Assembly (NCBI GenBank): GCA_028289305.1
Contig: JANQQO010000223.1
Location: forward strand, 1-18,466
Direction of reading: 5' to 3'
DNA: 18,466 nt
Origin: Rickettsiales bacterium
GTDB lineage: Bacteria > Pseudomonadota > Alphaproteobacteria > Rickettsiales > JANQQO01
This document shows, one piece after another, positions 14,703-18,466 of this stretch (position 1 is its first letter; the number at the start of each line of letters is the position of its first letter). Made by a program: the position numbers and the translations under genes. Below the pieces are notes generated by a model. It ran no database searches, had not been told where the DNA came from, and saw only the letters and a list, made by a program, of their open reading frames with translations.

Positions 14703-14730
14703 ACTATAGTAGGCTGCTTGGAAAACTCAA
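14703..14730 (-). promoter_or_regulatory. Second, upstream promoter candidate for the DUF2336 gene
   Basis: On the minus strand TTGAGT (14730-14725), 16-base spacer, TATAGT (14708-14703). The -10 neighbourhood matches the promoter at 2703-2718 at 14 of 16 bases. Confidence 0.4.
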
Positions 14731-14750
14731 ACCTTTTCCTGCCAGAATGC

Positions 14751-14779
14751 TTGCATATTCGTTGCTTACGGCATAAAAA
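14751..14779 (+). promoter_or_regulatory. Promoter candidate for the HEAT-repeat gene
   Basis: TTGCAT (14751-14756), 17-base spacer, TAAAAA (14774-14779). The leader would be about 26 bases and contains the GGGGGA ribosome-binding site. Confidence 0.35.
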
Positions 14780-14812
14780 TTGCTTCGATATCCTAAAGGG
14801 GGAATGTAGTAC

Positions 14813-15628
14813 ATGCGTATTACAAAAATAATCGCCACGATGCTCATATTTGCTATGCCTGTGTTGCTTCCAGATGCGGCACAGAGCGCTGGTGGTAGCA
14901 AAAAACCCGAAATAAATGAGACAGAGCGCCGCGTGATTGGCCTGTTAGACAAAATCGATGAAGAGTCTGATGAGCGCCATAAAATTATCGAAAAACTCAA
15001 TGAAGTCCATGAAGAGGGCCTCCCCTATATTTTTAAAATGCTTCACGATGGAAGTGATGAAATGCAGCAAAAAGCAGCCTATGCGCTGGGTAGGATGCGT
15101 ATAGAGCCAGATGAAATCGTGCCTGCGCTCACCAAAGCCCTTTCTTATGGTGAGCGTGTCCATGTTTCTGCCAGCCAGTCACTGCGCCGTGTTGGGGAAA
15201 AAGCGCTACCGACCTTCCTAAAAGCCCTAAAAAGCGACGATAGCGACATTCGCGAAAGTGCGGTCTTCGCCATTGGCCGTATGCGCATTAACTCAAAAGT
15301 GTCGGTACACGCTCTTCTGCGTGCCATGCAGGATGAAGATCGTGAGGTCCGTGGTAGCGCCGCCTATGCCCTGGGAGAGGTGCGCGCTAGAAGCCCAGAG
15401 GTGGTCGCCGCACTCATCGCAGCACTGCAAGAAAAAGATAACCGCATGCGCATTAACAGCGCAAAAGCATTAGAAAAAATCGGCAGGCCCGCGGCAGAGA
15501 AAGCCGTACCCGCACTCATCGCCAGCCTGGAAGATCCGAATGTCTGGGTGCGGAAAAACGCATCCCGCGCGCTGAAAAAAATCGATACGCCCGAGGCGCG
15601 CAAAGCGCTCGATGAACACAGCCTATAA
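14813..15628 (+). CDS. Exported HEAT-repeat protein
   Basis: A 271-residue protein. A signal peptide covers residues 1-26 (basic MRITK, hydrophobic core, cleavage QSA-GG), so it is likely periplasmic. After a charged helical stretch, five or six HEAT/PBS-lyase-type repeats of about 31-33 residues run from about 65 to 265. The repeated units are easy to see: YALGRMRIEPDEIVPAL, FAIGRMRINSKVSVHAL, YALGEVRARSPEVVAAL, KALEKIGRPAAEKAVPAL, RALKKIDTPEARKAL. Such repeats form a curved helical scaffold that binds other proteins. No catalytic residues are seen. It has its own promoter and converges on the next gene with 15 bases between stop codons. Its relation to the signalling genes is unclear, and PBS-lyase activity is unlikely here. 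Confidence 0.85.
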   Translation: MRITKIIATMLIFAMPVLLPDAAQSAGGSKKPEINETERRVIGLLDKIDEESDERHKIIEKLNEVHEEGLPYIFKMLHDGSDEMQQKAAYALGRMRIEPDEIVPALTKALSYGERVHVSASQSLRRVGEKALPTFLKALKSDDSDIRESAVFAIGRMRINSKVSVHALLRAMQDEDREVRGSAAYALGEVRARSPEVVAALIAALQEKDNRMRINSAKALEKIGRPAAEKAVPALIASLEDPNVWVRKNASRALKKIDTPEARKALDEHSL

Positions 15629-15643
15629 TATAAGGGTAGGGGG

Positions 15644-16426
15644 TTATTCGTCTTTTTTATCCGCATCACCCGCCGCAGCTGGGGGTGGCTTCTTGCGGTT
15701 GCGTTTTAATGCCACCATCGAGGTGAAATAGCCCTGCGGTTCTGAGGCTTCTTCCTCACCGCCCGCTTCTTTCTTATCCTGGCCAGGTAGTGCACTATTC
15801 GGCTGATAGGTATTCTCTTCCGCCTCAATATAATACCCACCATCATCCGCCGTCTTAATCTCTAAGATATATTTCTGCACCGGCGAGCCACCCCCTTCCG
15901 GCGCCTTCCCATAAATCATGATATACAGCTTATTCTGTGATGGGATGCTTACTTCAGGATATTCTTCGTGCAATTGCTGAAATTCTGCTTCCACATGCTG
16001 CAATGTCGAATAAATCTTCTTTTTCTTCACACTGCGCAAAATTGGGTGACCCCAATTGGGGTGTCGGTGTTTCGGCCGCTTCCGCTGTGGGTGATATTTC
16101 AGCTCCGCCTCTACCTTAGACATACCTAAGGTCAGCTTGCCTTTATCCGCATCTTTAACCGTCACCATCGCATAATTGCCGGAATACCCGTCTTTTTTCT
16201 CTTTATCGGTGAGCGCATAGCCACGCACCCAGAGCAACAGCGATTCGGGATTATTTTCGGATTGATTCTTGGAGAGTACAAAATGCGAGCGTATCGTCTC
16301 TAAGCGCTCCAGCGCTTGTTCCCGTGTTGTAAAACGAAACAGCTCGCCCGCCACTGCTTCAATAGTAGGGTTCTTTACGGTAGCATAACGCTTCCTAGGT
16401 TTCTTGACCTTTTGCGTGTCTGTCAT
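15644..16426 (-). CDS. Unrecognised basic cytosolic protein
   Basis: A 260-residue protein of no family I recognise. It has a Lys/Arg-rich start (TQKVKKPRKRY), a middle alpha/beta-looking domain (about 25-200) with SLLLWVRGYALTDKEKKDG, GNYAMVTVKDADKGKLTLGM and a very basic His/Pro-rich segment KYHPQRKRPKHRHPNWGHP (about 111-129), then KLYIMIYGK. The C-terminal tail (about 205-260) is low-complexity: acidic Glu/Gly, then KRNRKKPPPAAAGD. No signal peptide or membrane segment. The basic clusters would suit nucleic-acid or phosphate binding, but this is only a guess. The ATG at 16426 is chosen because GAAGG precedes it closely; a GTG at 16450 is possible. It is monocistronic, between two convergent or divergent neighbours. 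Confidence 0.65.
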   Translation of the reverse strand: MTDTQKVKKPRKRYATVKNPTIEAVAGELFRFTTREQALERLETIRSHFVLSKNQSENNPESLLLWVRGYALTDKEKKDGYSGNYAMVTVKDADKGKLTLGMSKVEAELKYHPQRKRPKHRHPNWGHPILRSVKKKKIYSTLQHVEAEFQQLHEEYPEVSIPSQNKLYIMIYGKAPEGGGSPVQKYILEIKTADDGGYYIEAEENTYQPNSALPGQDKKEAGGEEEASEPQGYFTSMVALKRNRKKPPPAAAGDADKKDE

Positions 16427-16458
16427 ACGCCCTTCGTCAGATACCAACACAGGCCCTC

Positions 16459-16464
16459 ATTATA
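16459..16464 (-). promoter_or_regulatory. Extended -10 promoter for the 15644-16426 gene
   Basis: On the minus strand TGGTATAAT: a perfect TATAAT (16464-16459) with the TGn extension and no good -35. The leader would be about 26 bases. Confidence 0.5.
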
Positions 16465-16532
16465 CCACACTCCCACCCAACGACCTAGTTAAAACATAAT
16501 TTTCACTAAATCCCCACGTAATACCGCCTCAT

Positions 16533-16561
16533 TTGTCTCCCACCCCGTTTTACGGTAGAAT
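16533..16561 (+). promoter_or_regulatory. Promoter for the S66 peptidase gene
   Basis: TTGTCT (16533-16538), 17-base spacer, TAGAAT (16556-16561). The predicted start near 16568 gives a leader of about 25 bases. Confidence 0.55.
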
Positions 16562-16592
16562 GTGTGTTAGTTAAGCAGTTTAGGTAATACGT

Positions 16593-18179
16593 ATGAGTAA
16601 AGGGAAAATTTTTGTTGTAGCACCGTCTGCGCCATTAGATTTGGAGAGACTCAATCCTGAAGACATAACGGTAAAATCTCCTGCTGAACTACTGGAAGGA
16701 TTTTCAGCAATGGTAGAAGCCTGGGGGTATGAATGTTGTTATCCTGATGACATTTGTGGGCATGAATATTACAGCTGGTCACACACACCGCAGCGCCGTG
16801 CTGAACATATTCGAGAAGCTCTCGAAACGCCAGATGTCACGGCAATTTTTTCTGCTATTGGTGGTGGCGGAAGCTACGAGGTAAACGTCTTTTTAGACCG
16901 CATGAACAAGCAGAATCCGCTCCCGGAAAGTAACGTACCTTTCATATGTATAAGCGATGCCACCTCTGTAGCGTTATATTTAGAAAAGCATAACCTTGCG
17001 ACCCATGTACAGGGATCATCAATCTATCATTTTCCATTTCTTTATAAGGAAGTAGAGCCTCAGCAAGTAGTATGCGAGCAACGCCTCCACCAATTTCTTG
17101 AGAGCCTTACTACAAACGCTATCAATCAATTTGATATCGAACCTTTAAATGACGCTGCAAAAAATGCCGATACTATCTCCGGAAAACTAGTGGGGGGGTG
17201 TAACTATCTCCCCCTTTTTGCGCATAAGACCTCTTATGAACCAGAATGGGAGGGAAATATACTTGCTCTTGAGGGATATAGTGCACCTGGCGTAAAGACG
17301 GGTACGGTACATGGTGCAATCCAAGCATTAGGTAACATGTGCAACGTATTAGAAAAAGTGTCTGCTATCGCCATTGGGTATGAATACGGTGGTGATGCAG
17401 AAACAGTAAAACGTCAAAAAGAAGAAGTAAGAAAGTTTGCCGAGCAACTCAATGTTCCTTTTTTTCGAGGGCTGCAATTTGGTCATAACAGTCCACTACA
17501 CTGTATTTCCATGGGCACGGAGTGTCAGATTATTGGTGGTGAAAAGCCCAGCATCACCATTCAAAGCCTCCGTACAGAAAAGAATCCTACGCGATACCTT
17601 CCGCCTAAGCGGCCCAGCAGTCCCGCCCCGAGGTCAGATTGGCCAGATATGGGCGATATCAATGAGGCAGACCTCTTCCCCATCAACACCGCGGCCAAAA
17701 CACAGCAGCTTTCCAAGGGGGTGATAGAAGGTGTCGGCAATGAAGTGCTAAAAGGGCCTAGCCCTCAGGAAAATTTTATTGGGAATCTAATACGCAACAA
17801 TGCTCCGTCAAAAGGTGCACATGTGTTGGTGAGTATTATCCCTGCTGATGAAAGGTGGTCTATGCCTAGTAAGGGCAATGAATGGGGCGCTTTATATCTC
17901 TACCACGGCGCGCTTACTAACATGGTGTTGCGTAACCAGCTAGAGGGTGCGCAATCTGTCATTCTCAACAACGTGTTCCCTGACCAGAGATGGGAAAACT
18001 ATCTAGCGGGTTGGTTAAAAGATTTTGCAGAAGCACACCTACCCAACACACCCGTTTTCATGCGCTCTTCTGATGAAAAAATGCCCAGTAATTTTCGCGC
18101 CCAGTTCGTGCCTGTCAAAAAAGAACTTTCTCCTGAAGACCAGGCACAGCGACTTTCAGGTGAAGAGCGTTCGCTATAG
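16593..18179 (+). CDS. S66-family serine peptidase (LD-carboxypeptidase / MccF-like) with extra C-terminal region
   Basis: A 528-residue cytosolic protein. The first 320 residues follow the S66 family, which removes D-Ala from murein tetrapeptides (LdcA) or inactivates microcin C-type nucleotides (MccF). Visible marks: VVAPSAP (8-14), RRAEHIREALETPDVTAIFS with AIGGGGSYE (88-96), the nucleophile in CISDATS (S121), GKLVGGCNYLPLF (197-209), acid E227 in ALEGYS, and base H298 in LQFGHNSP. The Ser-Glu-His triad is complete. S66 proteins are usually 300-350 residues. Here a Pro-rich linker (about 333-352) leads to a further 170 residues (GVGNEVLKG, HVLVSIIPADERW, YLYHGALTNMV) that I do not recognise and that look folded rather than low-complexity. 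The gene has its own promoter. Cell-wall recycling or self-immunity to a peptide-nucleotide toxin are both possible; no toxin gene is seen. Confidence 0.8.
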   Translation: MSKGKIFVVAPSAPLDLERLNPEDITVKSPAELLEGFSAMVEAWGYECCYPDDICGHEYYSWSHTPQRRAEHIREALETPDVTAIFSAIGGGGSYEVNVFLDRMNKQNPLPESNVPFICISDATSVALYLEKHNLATHVQGSSIYHFPFLYKEVEPQQVVCEQRLHQFLESLTTNAINQFDIEPLNDAAKNADTISGKLVGGCNYLPLFAHKTSYEPEWEGNILALEGYSAPGVKTGTVHGAIQALGNMCNVLEKVSAIAIGYEYGGDAETVKRQKEEVRKFAEQLNVPFFRGLQFGHNSPLHCISMGTECQIIGGEKPSITIQSLRTEKNPTRYLPPKRPSSPAPRSDWPDMGDINEADLFPINTAAKTQQLSKGVIEGVGNEVLKGPSPQENFIGNLIRNNAPSKGAHVLVSIIPADERWSMPSKGNEWGALYLYHGALTNMVLRNQLEGAQSVILNNVFPDQRWENYLAGWLKDFAEAHLPNTPVFMRSSDEKMPSNFRAQFVPVKKELSPEDQAQRLSGEERSL

Positions 18180-18183
18180 ATAC

Positions 18184-18466
18184 CTAAAAATCACTCTCTG
18201 GCTTAGCTGGTGTGGGTTGGCTGGGTGCTGAAGGAGGCTTTGGCTCTGCTTCTTCAGCTGATGGTGCAGCGCCCGCTTGCGGTGCTTGCTGCGGAGGAGT
18301 GGTCGCTGGTTTGGGTGGTTCCGAGGATATATGTGATGCTTGCGTAGCAGCGGCGGCGGGTTGGGCTGGCTGTGGCGCCGGCTGTTGTTGCGGTGCGGGT
18401 TGGGTTGGTGTAGCCGCTGGGGCAGGATTGTCTTGTGCGGCCACTGTTGGTGTAAGTGCCACCGCC
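18184..18466 (-). CDS. Exported Pro/Ala/Gln-rich protein, 5' end outside window
   Basis: The frame is open to the right edge, with VALTPTVAAQDN at the start that reads like the end of a signal peptide (cleavage VAA-QD). The remainder is a low-complexity run of Pro, Ala, Gln and Thr ending PAKPESDF and a TAG stop. Such sequences are extended, flexible periplasmic linkers or tails. The GTG at 18462 is probably internal. It converges with the peptidase gene, with 4 bases between stops. No function can be given. Confidence 0.55.
   Translation of the reverse strand, partial: AVALTPTVAAQDNPAPAATPTQPAPQQQPAPQPAQPAAAATQASHISSEPPKPATTPPQQAPQAGAAPSAEEAEPKPPSAPSQPTPAKPESDF

Overview
The window looks like part of an alphaproteobacterial chromosome of moderate G+C content (mid-40s percent by eye). 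The evidence is a DUF2336 protein, cytosolic hybrid kinases with H-boxes typical of proteobacteria, a TonB-dependent receptor with a YfiR protein (so a Gram-negative outer membrane), and a small DnaJ-like J domain of the alphaproteobacterial kind. No rRNA, tRNA, insertion sequence, phage gene or CRISPR array was seen. Genus cannot be told from the sequence alone.

Layout. 3-1490 (+) is the C-terminal part of a multi-spanning membrane glycosyltransferase cut by the left edge. 1554-2570 (-) is an unrecognised single-pass protein with its own promoter and a good intrinsic terminator. 2785-6199 (-) is a two-gene signalling operon: a response regulator with an odd N-terminal domain, then a cytosolic PAS-GAF hybrid histidine kinase with receiver and HPt domains. 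6397-9158 (-) holds a TonB-dependent receptor followed by a YfiR-family periplasmic protein. 9272-9916 (-) is an autoinducer-synthase-like acyltransferase. Divergent from it, 10197-13416 (+) is a three-gene operon: a membrane histidine kinase with a CHASE8-like sensor, a response regulator carrying an anti-sigma-type ATPase domain, and a degenerate receiver fused to a J domain. 13420-14613 (-) is a DUF2336 protein; 14813-15628 (+) an exported HEAT-repeat protein; 15644-16426 (-) an unknown basic protein; 16593-18179 (+) an S66-family (LD-carboxypeptidase/MccF-like) peptidase with an extra C-terminal region; 18184-18466 (-) the tail of an exported Pro/Ala-rich protein cut by the right edge.

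How the parts may work together. The centre (about 2.8-14.6 kb) is a dense signalling island. YfiR proteins are known to act in the periplasm on CHASE8-type sensors (YfiN/TpbB). Here the YfiR and the CHASE8 kinase flank an outer-membrane receptor and an acyltransferase. The inferred model is a circuit in which an acylated product, or an imported ligand, is sensed through outer membrane receptor, YfiR and CHASE8 kinase, and is passed to a regulator whose ATPase domain resembles RsbW-type switch kinases. A second kinase/regulator pair lies directly downstream of yfiR. The acyltransferase promoter has an 8-base G/C run as part of its -35/-10 spacer and a perfect 19-bp dyad over its predicted start site. 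The response-regulator gene at 6199 has its Shine-Dalgarno sequence inside a perfect 10-bp hairpin.
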